8,953 bases of DNA from Gemmiger_A avium. GTDB taxonomy: Bacteria > Bacillota > Clostridia > Oscillospirales > Ruminococcaceae. The stretch lies in contig DXFE01000112.1 in the NCBI GenBank assembly GCA_019114585.1, positions 1 to 8,953 on the forward strand, read 5' to 3'. This document shows, one piece after another, positions 1 through 8,000 of the stretch. The stretch's first letter is position 1. Each line of letters starts with the position of its first letter. A program made the position numbers and the translations under genes. The notes under the pieces are model-generated. The model did no database searches and was not told where the DNA came from. It saw only the letters and a program-made list of their open reading frames with translations.

Positions 1-40
1 CGGCACAGGTGAGTATTTCACAAGTCTGGTAAAATAAAGA

Positions 41-75
41 GCAAATTTTTGAAATAACTGCGCAAGTTTTTGGAA
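41..75 (+). promoter_or_regulatory. Candidate AraC-type operator, direct repeat with 21-bp period, upstream of the importer operon
   Basis: Two half-sites lie on the same face of the helix: GCAAATTTTTGAAA (41-54) and GCAAGTTTTTGGAA (62-75). They match at 12 of 14 positions and start exactly 21 bp apart, or two helical turns. Direct repeats at this spacing are the usual target of AraC/XylS-family regulators, whose two helix-turn-helix motifs per monomer contact each half-site. The element ends just before a weak -35 region. A closely related element occurs at 4922-4956 beside an AraC-family gene. The repeat is read directly; the identity of the binding protein is inferred. Confidence 0.6.
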
Positions 76-102
76 AGACAAGACAGGAATCAGCGGTATA
101 AT
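75..102 (+). promoter_or_regulatory. Probable activator-dependent promoter of the importer operon
   Basis: A perfect -10 TATAAT sits at 97-102. The best -35 is only AAGACA (75-80, 16-bp spacer), and the direct-repeat operator ends at 75, touching it. A strong -10 with a poor -35 abutted by an operator is the layout expected for class II activation. Transcription would start near 109, leaving about 90 nt of leader before the GTG start at 201. I see no convincing terminator or riboswitch in that leader. Confidence 0.55.
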
Positions 103-200
103 AAAAGAGACAAAAACAGTCAACGCTGTGACGGGAATCTGTTGCAAAATGGCAAAAGAATCCCCGCGCGGCGGCGATACAAAAGAAAGGGGTCTGGAAA

Positions 201-1718
201 GTGCAGCATACGCTTGAATTCAAGAAGATCACCAAGTACTTTCCCGGCGTAAAGGCGTTGGACGGGGTCAGTTTCCAGGCGCGCAGCGGTGAAGTGCTGG
301 CGTTCCTGGGCGAAAACGGGGCGGGCAAGTCCACCCTGCTTAAGACCCTCAACGGCGACTATCAGCCGGACGAGGGCGAGTACCTGGTGGACGGGCAGCC
401 GGCGCATTTCCGCAATCCGCATGAGGCCATCGAGGCCGGCATCAGCGTGATCTACCAGGAACGTCAGATCCTGATGGAGCTGAGTGTGGCCGAGAACATC
501 TATCTGGGCCGGATGCCGACCAAGGGGATCATGATCGATACCCGTAAGGCCAACGAAAACGCCCAGCGGATCATCGAGGATTTCGGGCTTCCCATCCGGG
601 CAACGGACAAGGTCAAGGATCTGAGCATCGCCTACCAGCAGATGGTGGAAATCATGAAGGCGTACAGCCGTGATAACCTGAAGGTCATCTGCTTTGACGA
701 GCCCACCGCCAGTCTGTCCGACGCCGAGATCGACAGCCTGTTCCGGATCATCGGCAAGCTCAAGAGCGAGGGCAAGATCATCATTTACGTGTCCCATCGT
801 ATGAGTGAGATCAAGACCATCGCGGATAAGGTGGCCATCTTCAAGGATGGCCGGTATGTGGACACCGTGGACGCCCGCACCACCCCCGAAGCGGATATGA
901 TCCGTATGATGGTGGGCCGCGACCTGGGCGACATCTACGAAAAGCTGGACCGCAACACCGCCCCCAAAACCGAGGTGCTGCTGGAAGCACGCCACATCTC
1001 CTCGGACTACGTGGACGACGTCTCCTTCACCCTGCACAAGGGCGAGGTGCTGGGCTTCTCCGGCCTGGTAGGCGCAGGCCGTACCGAGACCATGCGCGCC
1101 ATCATCGGCGCCGACAAGATGACCGGCGGCGAGGTGCTGCTGGAAGGCAAGCCCATTCACAACCATTCGCCCTATCATGCTATGAAAAACGGCATCGTGC
1201 TGGTGCCGGAAGACCGCAAGATGCAGGGCATCCTGGCGAACCTTGACATCACCGATAACATCAACATCTCCCTGTTGGATAAGCACTCCAACGCGCTGGG
1301 CATCCTGAACCGGAAAGCCGAGCAGGAGACCGCCGAAAAGGGCATCCGGGATTTCCGCATCAAGACCCCTTCGGCCGACAAGAAGATCGTGGAGCTCTCC
1401 GGCGGCAACCAGCAGAAATGCATCGTGGCCCGCTGGATGGCCACCGAGCCGAAGGTGCTGATCCTGGACGAGCCTACCAAGGGCATCGACGTGGGTGCCA
1501 AGGCAGAGTTCTACCAGATGATCTGCAACTTTGCCAAGCAGGGCCTGGGCGTGATCCTGATCTCCTCCGAACTGCCGGAGGTCATTGGCCTGAGCGACCG
1601 CATCATTGTAATGCGCGGGCGTGAGATCACCGGTGAAGTGATGCGCGAGGACGCCACCGAGGACCGGCTGCTGAGCCTGGGCATGATGGAAAAAACGAAA
1701 AAGGAGAATGAGGCATGA
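201..1718 (+). CDS. CUT2 sugar ABC transporter ATP-binding protein, AraG-like
   Basis: This 505-residue protein has two fused ABC ATPase domains and energises uptake of a monosaccharide, probably L-arabinose or a related sugar, at the inner face of the membrane. Domain 1 has Walker A GENGAGKST (37-45), a degenerate signature LSIAYQQ (from 141) and Walker B with DEP (166-168). Domain 2 has the degenerate P-loop GLVGAGRT (288-295), with Arg in place of Lys, a canonical LSGGNQQK (399-406) and Walker B LILDEP (420-425). This asymmetry is normal for the RbsA/XylG/AraG family, as is the length. The segments MVGRDLGDIY and IRDFRIKTP closely resemble E. coli AraG as I recall it. The start is GTG, preceded by AAAGGGG (186-192) with 8-nt spacing. 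It is first in the operon and overlaps the permease gene by 4 bp. XylG or MglA-type specificity cannot be excluded from this subunit alone. Confidence 0.88.
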   Translation: MQHTLEFKKITKYFPGVKALDGVSFQARSGEVLAFLGENGAGKSTLLKTLNGDYQPDEGEYLVDGQPAHFRNPHEAIEAGISVIYQERQILMELSVAENIYLGRMPTKGIMIDTRKANENAQRIIEDFGLPIRATDKVKDLSIAYQQMVEIMKAYSRDNLKVICFDEPTASLSDAEIDSLFRIIGKLKSEGKIIIYVSHRMSEIKTIADKVAIFKDGRYVDTVDARTTPEADMIRMMVGRDLGDIYEKLDRNTAPKTEVLLEARHISSDYVDDVSFTLHKGEVLGFSGLVGAGRTETMRAIIGADKMTGGEVLLEGKPIHNHSPYHAMKNGIVLVPEDRKMQGILANLDITDNINISLLDKHSNALGILNRKAEQETAEKGIRDFRIKTPSADKKIVELSGGNQQKCIVARWMATEPKVLILDEPTKGIDVGAKAEFYQMICNFAKQGLGVILISSELPEVIGLSDRIIVMRGREITGEVMREDATEDRLLSLGMMEKTKKENEA

Positions 1719-2701
1719 GCGAAAAGAAAAAGCTGGGCGGCATCATCAGCGGCGACAAGCTGATCCTGATCGGTGCGATCGTCGTGGTATATATCGTATT
1801 CACCCTGCTGAACAGTAACTTCCTCAGCTGGACAAACTTTGTGAATATCCTGGTGGCCTCCCATCTGGTAGGCCTGGTGGCCATCGGCCATACATATCTG
1901 ATCATCGCCGGCCAGAACGATTTGTCTCCCGGCTCTGTGGCGGCTTTCTCCGGCGTGCTGGCAGCCCTGCTGGTCAGCTGGGGCCTGAACTTCTGGCTGG
2001 CCCTGATCGTCACCATCGTGGCGGGCATCGTGGTAGGCCTGTTCAACTCCTGGATGGTCAACAGCATCAAGCTGGAAGCTTTCATCGCCACCCTGGTTAC
2101 CCAGTCCGTGATCCGTGGCTTTGCCTACATCATCTGCGACGGTAAGCCCATCGCCATCAGCGACAGCACCTTCCTGTGGATCGGCAAGATCCGTTTCCTG
2201 GACATCCCGCTGTTTGTCTGGATCACCATCCTGTGCTATGTGGCCTTCGGCTTTATCCTGGCCAAGACCAAGTTCGGCCGCAGCGTCTACGCCATCGGCG
2301 GCAATAAGGACGCGGCCCGTCTGGCCGGCCTGAACCCCAAGCGCATCGTTCTGATCTGCTATGTTGTCATGGGCATCTTCTGCGCCCTGGGCGGCACCCT
2401 GTTTGCTGCCCGTATGAACTCCGGCCAGCCCTCTGCCAACGTCAACCTGGAGTTTGACGCCATCACCGCCGTTATCCTGGGCGGCGTGTCCTTCAGCGGC
2501 GGCGTCGGCGGCATGACCGGTACCGTTCTGGGCGTGTTCCTGATCCAGGCTTTCAATTCCGGCCTGACCATGGTCAACATCCCCACCTTCTGGCAGTACG
2601 TGGCCCGCGGCGGCCTGCTGCTGTTCGCTTTGACCTCTGACTTCATCCGTCGCCGCAACCGTGAGCGCAGCCTGCTGGAGGCCAGCAAGAAGAACGCCTG
2701 A
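1715..2701 (+). CDS. CUT2 sugar ABC transporter permease, AraH-like
   Basis: A 328-residue integral membrane protein of the BPD_transp_2 (RbsC/AraH) family, which forms the sugar channel as a homodimer bound to the upstream ATPase. Hydrophobic segments are visible near residues 15-33, 43-64, 73-89, 92-111, 165-183, 211-232, 250-281 and 294-311. The loop AIGGNKDAARLAG (193-205) is the conserved cytoplasmic coupling region of this family. RGFAYIICDGK (134-144) and QYVARG (294-299) resemble E. coli AraH as recalled, more than they resemble RbsC or XylH. The start ATG overlaps the upstream stop as ATGA, and AAGGAG (1701-1706) lies inside the upstream gene with 8-nt spacing, so translational coupling is likely. 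The length is normal and no breaks are seen. Confidence 0.88.
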   Translation: MSEKKKLGGIISGDKLILIGAIVVVYIVFTLLNSNFLSWTNFVNILVASHLVGLVAIGHTYLIIAGQNDLSPGSVAAFSGVLAALLVSWGLNFWLALIVTIVAGIVVGLFNSWMVNSIKLEAFIATLVTQSVIRGFAYIICDGKPIAISDSTFLWIGKIRFLDIPLFVWITILCYVAFGFILAKTKFGRSVYAIGGNKDAARLAGLNPKRIVLICYVVMGIFCALGGTLFAARMNSGQPSANVNLEFDAITAVILGGVSFSGGVGGMTGTVLGVFLIQAFNSGLTMVNIPTFWQYVARGGLLLFALTSDFIRRRNRERSLLEASKKNA

Positions 2702-2724
2702 TCTTCCTTTATTCTGGTTCGAGT

Positions 2725-2740
2725 GCCGGTATTTGCCGGC
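2725..2740 (+). other. Small intercistronic stem-loop before the binding-protein gene
   Basis: GCCGG (2725-2729) can pair with CCGGC (2736-2740) across a 6-nt loop in the 66-bp gap between the permease and binding-protein genes. There is no T-run after it, so it is unlikely to be a terminator. It could protect or set the 5' end of a processed, more abundant binding-protein mRNA, as seen in other ABC operons. The stem is short, so this is tentative. Confidence 0.25.
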
Positions 2741-2767
2741 GAAAAATACATATTGGAGGAAACAAAC

Positions 2768-3820
2768 ATGAAAAAAGCACTTGCACTGGTAACGGCTCTT
2801 ACGCTGTGCCTGGGCCTGATGGCCGGCTGCAGCACTGGTGAATCCAGCAGCACTCCCGCTGCCGGCGGCGGCAGCGCCGCTGCGGGCAACAGCACCAGCG
2901 AGCCCGCCACGGAGGGCGGCAGCAAGGGTATGATCTACGGCATCTACAAGGCCGGCGACCAGACCTGGTTCATCGATGAGGGCGAGGCTGCCAAGGCTGC
3001 TGCCGAAGCCGCTGGTTACGAGTTCACCTACGTGGATGCCAAGATGAGCCCCGAAGAGTACCTGAAGGCTCTGGACAACGCCATCGCCAACAAGGCTGCC
3101 GGCGTTGTGACCTGCGTGCCTGACCAGACCATGTCCCAGGCTGTTGTGGACAAGATGAACGAGGCTGGCATCCCCGTGGTTGCCGCCGACGACGCCCTGG
3201 AAGTTGACGGCGAGAAGCTGGTTCCCTGGGTTGGCATCAACGCTTACAAGATCGGCGAAGCCAACGGCGAGTGGCTGGCCAACTACGTGAACGAGAACGA
3301 CCTGGCCACCAAGGAAGACGTTGGCCTGCTGATCATGACCATGGACACCGTGTCCAGCTGCGTGCCGCGTGCTGAGGGCGAGTACGACAAGTTCACCGAG
3401 CTGTGCCCCGACTTTGACACCGCCCGCATCTTCAAGGCTGACTACGACGGCACCACCGACAAGGGCAATACCCAGGCCGCTGCCGTGATCACCGCTCATC
3501 CCGAAATCAAGACCTGGCTGGTTACCGGTGCCAACGAGGAAGGCTGCATCGGCGCTGCCCGTGCTCTGGAGAGCGCCGGCCTGGATAAGGACGCCTGCGT
3601 TGTAGGTCTGGGCGGCTACATGGCCAAGGACGAGTTCAAGAAGGACTTCTCCTGCGTGAAGGCTTCCGCTTACTTTTCTTCTGAGGACGTGGGCGCTGGC
3701 TCCATCGAGGTTCTGCTGCAGCTGATCAACGGCGAAGAGCCCGAGATGGAGACCGCTGTGGACGCCGTGGTTGTCACCCCGGAGAACTACGTTGAGGTCA
3801 TGGGCAAGTACGCTGAGTAA
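2768..3820 (+). CDS. Sugar-binding lipoprotein of the ABC importer, AraF-like
   Basis: A 350-residue extracellular solute-binding lipoprotein that captures the sugar and delivers it to the permease. A lipoprotein signal peptide (Lys2-Lys3, hydrophobic core, lipobox LMAGC with Cys21) is followed by a Ser/Gly/Ala-rich tether to about residue 52, then a periplasmic-binding type I fold. The mature part aligns by eye with E. coli AraF: Lys61 and Trp67 match its N-terminal ligand residues, Asp141-Asp142 its DD pair, Arg201 its Arg151, and Asn256 its Asn205. The position of Asn232 appears to be Tyr284 and that of Met108 Ile157, so the exact ligand may differ from L-arabinose. I chose ATG 2768 over an upstream in-frame start because GGAGGA (2755-2760) precedes it and the signal peptide begins there. 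Being last in the operon with its own strong RBS fits the need for excess binding protein. Confidence 0.87.
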   Translation: MKKALALVTALTLCLGLMAGCSTGESSSTPAAGGGSAAAGNSTSEPATEGGSKGMIYGIYKAGDQTWFIDEGEAAKAAAEAAGYEFTYVDAKMSPEEYLKALDNAIANKAAGVVTCVPDQTMSQAVVDKMNEAGIPVVAADDALEVDGEKLVPWVGINAYKIGEANGEWLANYVNENDLATKEDVGLLIMTMDTVSSCVPRAEGEYDKFTELCPDFDTARIFKADYDGTTDKGNTQAAAVITAHPEIKTWLVTGANEEGCIGAARALESAGLDKDACVVGLGGYMAKDEFKKDFSCVKASAYFSSEDVGAGSIEVLLQLINGEEPEMETAVDAVVVTPENYVEVMGKYAE

Positions 3821-3857
3821 TTTCCCGAATTCAACGCCATAAAACCACACCCCTTGC

Positions 3858-3893
3858 GCGAAGCGGGCCCGGCTTATGCCGGGCCCGCTTTGC
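3858..3893 (+). terminator. GC-rich hairpin after the importer operon, probable terminator
   Basis: AAGCGGGCCCGGC (3861-3873) and its perfect complement (3878-3890) flank a TTAT loop. Three more pairs (3858-3860 with 3891-3893, one a G-T wobble) extend the stem to 16 bp. It begins 37 bp after the binding-protein stop codon. The T-run is short (TTT at 3889-3891, within the stem), so it is a non-canonical terminator or an mRNA 3'-end stabiliser. Confidence 0.6.
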
Positions 3894-3909
3894 ATGCAGG
3901 AGTTTACAA

Positions 3910-3944
3910 CACAGGGGCGGGCCTGGAAAAGGTCCGCCCCTGTG
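3910..3944. terminator. Second strong hairpin in the convergent intergenic region
   Basis: CACAGGGGCGGGCC (3910-3923) pairs with positions 3931-3944 over 14 bp with one G-T wobble and a 7-nt loop. No T-tract follows on either strand. It may act as a backup terminator for the importer operon or block antisense read-through from the regulator. The structure is certain; the function is inferred. Confidence 0.4.
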
Positions 3945-3960
3945 CTGTGTCCGGCGTATC

Positions 3961-3988
3961 AAAAAAGCCCGGGCCTGCAGACCCGGGC
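3961..3988 (-). terminator. Intrinsic terminator of the AraC-family regulator gene
   Basis: On the minus strand, seven GC pairs (GCCCGGG with CCCGGGC, 3988-3982 with 3973-3967), a T-G wobble and a further C-G pair close a TGCA tetraloop. Six T residues follow directly (complement of 3966-3961). The stem starts 8 bp after the regulator stop codon. This is a textbook rho-independent terminator for the minus strand. Confidence 0.85.
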
Positions 3989-3995
3989 GAAAATA

Positions 3996-4838
3996 TTACA
4001 GGGAAGAACGGCGGTATTCCAGCGGTGTGACCCCCACCACCCGTTTGAAGGTGGTGCAGAAAGCGGCTTCACTGGAAAAACCGCACTTGTGGGTGATTGC
4101 CTTGGCAGGCAGCGAGGTAGTTTTCAGATAGTACTTGGCGGCATTGACCCGGGCAAAGATGATGTATTCGTGCGGGGTATAGCCGGTCTCCTTTTTGAAC
4201 TGCCGGGTAAAGTGATACGGGCTCAGGGAAGCCCGCCGCGCCAGATCGGTCAGCGTCAGCGGCTGCTCCAGATTTTCCGCAATGTAGCTGAGCAGCTCTT
4301 CCGAGACCGATTCGCCCCGGTCGGTGGTTGCCGGGCTGCCGGTAAAGAAATCGGTCAGCAGGCTCACGGTGTATTTGTTTACCATCGATTCGCTCACCTT
4401 GCCCCGGTCATGGAACAGATTGTAGATCCGTACCAGGCTGCGGCGGACGCTGCGGGGGTCCGGCGGGGTCATCACCAGGCAGTTGGATATGGGGCACAGC
4501 GTGCGGAAATAAGCCTGGGCCTGGGTGCCGTCAAAATGCAGCCAGTAAATCTCCCAGCCCTCCTCGGAACCATAGATGTGCGGCTGGTAGCAGTCCAGCA
4601 AAAAAACGGAATTTTCACCCACCGTCCTCCGCCTGCCGTCCACCTGCACATAGCCGGTTCCCTTTTCCACAAACAGGGCCAGGTAACTGTTGTAGCTGCT
4701 GCGGTCCACCCGGTATTCGCCGCTGCACCAGTAATGCCCTACACAAAGCGGATAAAAGAAGAGATTACGCGCCGTTTCGCTGGGTGTGTGAAAGTAAATT
4801 TCCGAGCTGGGAAGCACACCCTTGCTGTACACTTTCAT
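3996..4838 (-). CDS. AraC-family transcriptional regulator
   Basis: A 280-residue regulator with the usual two-domain layout. The N-terminal part (about 25-105) looks like the AraC_binding cupin sensor domain, including YLALFVEKGTGYVQVDG (52-68) and a YWLHFDG segment (98-104). The C-terminal part has two helix-turn-helix motifs: 194-216 (LTLTDLARRASLSPYHF...) and 243-266 (LPAKAITHKCGFSSEAAF...), ending in the family's FKRVVGVTPLEYR. It probably binds a sugar effector and controls both the importer operon and the divergent DUF5107-TPR gene, since near-identical 21-bp-period direct repeats precede both; this is inferred. The ATG at 4838 is preceded on the minus strand by GAGGGAGGG (4854-4846), a good ribosome binding site. 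It has its own consensus promoter and terminator, so it is monocistronic. Confidence 0.92.
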   Translation of the reverse strand: MKVYSKGVLPSSEIYFHTPSETARNLFFYPLCVGHYWCSGEYRVDRSSYNSYLALFVEKGTGYVQVDGRRRTVGENSVFLLDCYQPHIYGSEEGWEIYWLHFDGTQAQAYFRTLCPISNCLVMTPPDPRSVRRSLVRIYNLFHDRGKVSESMVNKYTVSLLTDFFTGSPATTDRGESVSEELLSYIAENLEQPLTLTDLARRASLSPYHFTRQFKKETGYTPHEYIIFARVNAAKYYLKTTSLPAKAITHKCGFSSEAAFCTTFKRVVGVTPLEYRRSSL

Positions 4839-4862
4839 GCCGATCGCCCTCCCTCTAAAGCC

Positions 4863-4891
4863 ATTATAGGAGACGGGACGAAAGGTGTCAA
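4863..4891 (-). promoter_or_regulatory. Consensus sigma-A promoter of the AraC-family gene
   Basis: On the minus strand, -35 TTGACA (4891-4886) and -10 TATAAT (4868-4863) are both perfect and are separated by exactly 17 bp. The start of transcription would fall near 4856, giving a leader of about 18 nt that is mostly the ribosome binding site. Such a strong core promoter suggests constitutive expression or control by repression. Confidence 0.85.
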
Positions 4892-4905
4892 TTCAAGGTT
4901 GAATT
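4890..4905. repeat. 16-bp palindrome overlapping the regulator's -35 box
   Basis: AATTCAA (4890-4896) and TTGAATT (4899-4905) form a perfect 7-bp inverted repeat with a GG centre. It overlaps the -35 hexamer (4886-4891) by two bases and covers the region just upstream of it on the minus strand. It may be a regulatory protein site on an otherwise consensus promoter. Which protein binds is unknown, since AraC-type proteins usually prefer direct repeats. Confidence 0.4.
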
Positions 4906-4921
4906 TTCCCCAATCAACACC

Positions 4922-4956
4922 GCAATTTTTTGAAATAAGTAAGCAAGTAACGAGAA
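4922..4956 (+). promoter_or_regulatory. Candidate AraC-type operator, second copy, in the divergent control region
   Basis: GCAATTTTTTGAAA (4922-4935) and GCAAGTAACGAGAA (4943-4956) again start 21 bp apart. The first half-site and its flank (4922-4940) match 41-59 at 17 of 19 positions, and the second keeps GCAAGT plus GAA at the far end. The site lies upstream of the DUF5107-TPR gene promoter and about 30 bp upstream of the regulator's own -35, so the regulator could activate the former and autoregulate. The two copies are the main evidence for a shared regulon. Confidence 0.6.
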
Positions 4957-4987
4957 CCACAAACCCCTTTGTTTGTGGTAGGATAAT
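4956..4987 (+). promoter_or_regulatory. Weak promoter of the DUF5107-TPR gene with an embedded inverted repeat
   Basis: The -10 candidate is GATAAT (4982-4987), with TAGGAT (4979-4984) as an alternative. At 17-bp spacing the -35 position reads ACAAAC, a poor match, so an activator at the adjoining operator is probably needed. ACCACAAAC (4956-4964) and GTTTGTGGT (4971-4979) form a perfect 9-bp inverted repeat around CCCTTT, filling the -35 and spacer. It lies upstream of the likely start site, so it would act as DNA, perhaps as a second operator. Confidence 0.45.
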
Positions 4988-5020
4988 GGCAAAGAAAACG
5001 CCCAAAGGAGGAAGCGCGCT

Positions 5021-8000
5021 ATGCAGCAAACGGGTAAAGTTCGTGTATGGCAGGAAGCTCTGGTCATCCCCACCTATGGCGTGGGCAAACCGGACCGCAA
5101 TCCCATGTTTTTGGAAAAGCGGGTCTACCAGGGAAGCTCCGGCCGTGTGTATCCCTATCCTGTGATCGATAAAATTCTGGACGAGAAGCAGGATCAGACC
5201 TATCAGGCGGTCTGGCTGGAAAATGACTATCTGAAGGTCATGATCCTGCCGGAGCTGGGCGGCCGTATCCAGCGCGCCTATGATAAGACCAACGGCTACG
5301 ACTTCGTGTACTACAACGAGGTCATCAAACCCGCGCTGGTGGGCCTGACCGGGCCCTGGATCAGCGGCGGTATCGAGTTCAACTGGCCCCAGCATCATCG
5401 TCCCACCACCTATGCCCCCACCGATTTTGTGCTGAAGAACAATCCGGACGGCAGCGCCACCGTGCAGGTGAGCGAGGTGGACCAGATGTACGGCACCAAG
5501 GGCATGGCCAGCTTCACCCTCTACCCGGATAAAGCCTACATCGAGATCAAGGGCCAGCTGTACAACCGCACCAACACCCCCCAGACCTTCCTGTGGTGGG
5601 CCAACCCCGCGGTACCGGTCAACGACTACACCCAGTCCATCTTCCCGCCCGACGTGACCGCGGTTATGGACCACGGCAAGCGGGACGTCTCCCGTTTCCC
5701 CATCGCCACCGGCGTGTACTACAAGCATGATTACGGCGCGGGCGTGGACATCAGCCGCTACAAGAACATCCCGGTACCCACCTCCTACATGGCCTACCAC
5801 TCCGACTACAACTTCGTGGGCGGCTATGACTACCAGGTGGAGGCCGGTATCCTGCACATTGCCGACCACCATGTGTCCCCCGGCAAGAAGCAGTGGACCT
5901 GGGGCTGCGGCGACTTCGGCAAGGCCTGGGACCGTAACCTGACCGACGAGAACGGCCCCTACATCGAGCTGATGACCGGTATGTTCACCGACAACCAGCC
6001 CGACTTCACCTGGCTCAAGCCCTTTGAGGAAAAGACCTTCACCCAGTATTTCATGCCCTACAAAAAGGCGGGCAGCGTCAAGAACGCCAGCACCGAGATC
6101 GTGCTGAACCTGGAAGTTGCGGACGGGGTGTCCCATGTGGTGGTCTACGCCACCGGCCCCCGTGCCGGGGTGCGCACCGTCTTGACCGGCGGCGGCAAGA
6201 CCTGGCTGGACCGCACCGACGACCTGTCGCCCACCCAGGTGCTCTGCACCACCGCCGAGACCGGCGCCCTGGCCGCCCATGAGCTGACCCTGTCGGTCTA
6301 CGATGCCGACGGCCGCCTGCTGCTGGACTACACCGCCGCCGCGCCCCATGTGGACAAGGTGCCCGATCCCGCCCAGCCCGCCAAGGAGCCGGCGGAGATC
6401 GCCACCTGCGAGGAACTGTACCTGACTGCCCAGCATCTGGAACAGTACCGCCATGCCACCTACGATCCCGATCCCTACTACCTGGAAGGCCTGAAGCGTG
6501 ACCCGGGCGACATCCGCCTGAACACCGGCTACGGCCTGCTGCTGCTGCGCCGGGGCCTGTTCGCCCAGGCGGAGAAGCACTTCCGTGCCGCCATCGCCCG
6601 CCTGACCTGGAAGAACCCCAACCCCTACGACAGCGAAGCCTACTACGATCTGGGCCTGGCGCTGTTCTACCAGGGCCGTGACGACGAGGCCTTCGACGCC
6701 TTCTACAAGGCCACCTGGACCGCCGCCCAGCAGGAGATGAGCTTCTACTACCTGGCCGCCATCAGCGCCCGCCGCGGCGAGTGGCGGGAGGCCCTGGCCC
6801 ATGTGGAGCGCAGCCTGGTGCGCAACGCCCATAACCTGAAAGCCCGCAGCCTGCGCGCCATCCTGCTGGATAAGCTGGGCCGCCGCGTGGAGGCCCTGGA
6901 TCAGCTGCGCAGCGATCTGGAACTGGATCCCTTCTGCTATGTGTCCCGCTACCTGCTGGGCCAGTGGGAGGGCACCGGCCACGAGGAACTGCTGCACCTG
7001 ATGGGCAATCGTGCCAGCAGCTTTATCGAGTGCGCCATCGACCTGGCCGAGGCTGGTCAGTGGGATACCGCGGTGGCCATGCTGCGCCTGTGCACCGCCG
7101 GCAGCCCCATGCTCAAGTACTACGAGGGCGCTTATCTGGCCCGCCTGGGCGACGAGGACGCCAGCCGCAAGGCCTTTGCCGAGGCCAAGGGGCGCAGCCC
7201 GCTGTACTGCTTCCCCAACAAGCTGGAGGATCTGTGCGTGCTGCAGCAGGCTATGGAAGCCGACCCCGCCGATCCCCGCGCCCCCTACTACCTGGGCTGC
7301 CTGTACTACGACAAGAAGCAGTATGAGACTTCCCGTCAGCTGTGGGAGAAATCCGCCGAACTGGATCCGGCGTTCCCCACCGTGTGGCGCAACCTGTCCC
7401 TGACCTGGTTCAACAACTCCAAGGATCCCGTCCGTGCCTGTGAAGGCATGGAGAAGGCCTTTGCTCTGGATACCACCGACGCTCGTATCCTGCTGGAGCT
7501 GGATCAGCTGTACAAAAAGACCGGCGTGACCCCCGCCGAACGTCTGGCCAGCCTGGACAAGTACCCCGAGACCTGGGTCAAGCGGGACGACCTGTGCGTG
7601 GAATATGTGACCCTGCTCAACCTGCTGGGCCGCTATGAAGAGGCCTATGCCATCATCATGGGCCGTCATTTCCATCCCTGGGAGGGCGGTGAAGGCAAGG
7701 TGACCAAGCAGTACGCCACCGCCCTGACCCAGATGGGCCTGGCCAAGCTGAACGCTGGTGACGCCGCCGGCGCCCGGGACCTGCTGCTCAAGGCGCTGGT
7801 ATTCCCCGAGAACCTGGGCGAGGGCAAGCTGGAGGGCGCCAAGGACAACGACATCTACTACGCGCTGGGCTGTGCCGAGCGTATGCTGGGCAACGAGGAG
7901 CAGGCCGTGGCCTACTTCGAGCGCGCCAGCGTGGGCACCGAGGAGCCTGCGGGCATGATGTACTATAACGACCAGCCCGCCGACATGATCCTGTACCAGG

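Noticed and set aside
70..252. Possible 60-codon leader peptide overlapping the ATPase start
   Set aside because: Its ATG lies upstream of the -10 box at 97-102, so it would not be on the mRNA from that promoter. It also overlaps the real gene in another frame, and its composition is unremarkable.
120..1286. Minus-strand open frame of 388 codons opposite the ATPase gene
   Set aside because: It is antisense to a fully conserved ABC ATPase and shows no family motif or ribosome binding site.
1511..3895. Long minus-strand open frame (794 codons) across the permease and binding-protein genes
   Set aside because: It is a shadow frame: low-complexity composition and no motifs, and it opposes three well-supported plus-strand genes.
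148..4996. Shared AATGGCAAA(A)GAA at 148-160 and 4985-4996 in the two leaders
   Set aside because: It is short and A-rich, differs by an indel, and sits at different distances from the operator and -10 in the two places, so it is likely chance.
3876..5165. Plus-strand open frame of 429 codons opposite the AraC-family gene
   Set aside because: It would run through the regulator terminator, the divergent promoters and into the start of the DUF5107-TPR gene in another frame. The minus-strand protein has both AraC helix-turn-helix motifs.
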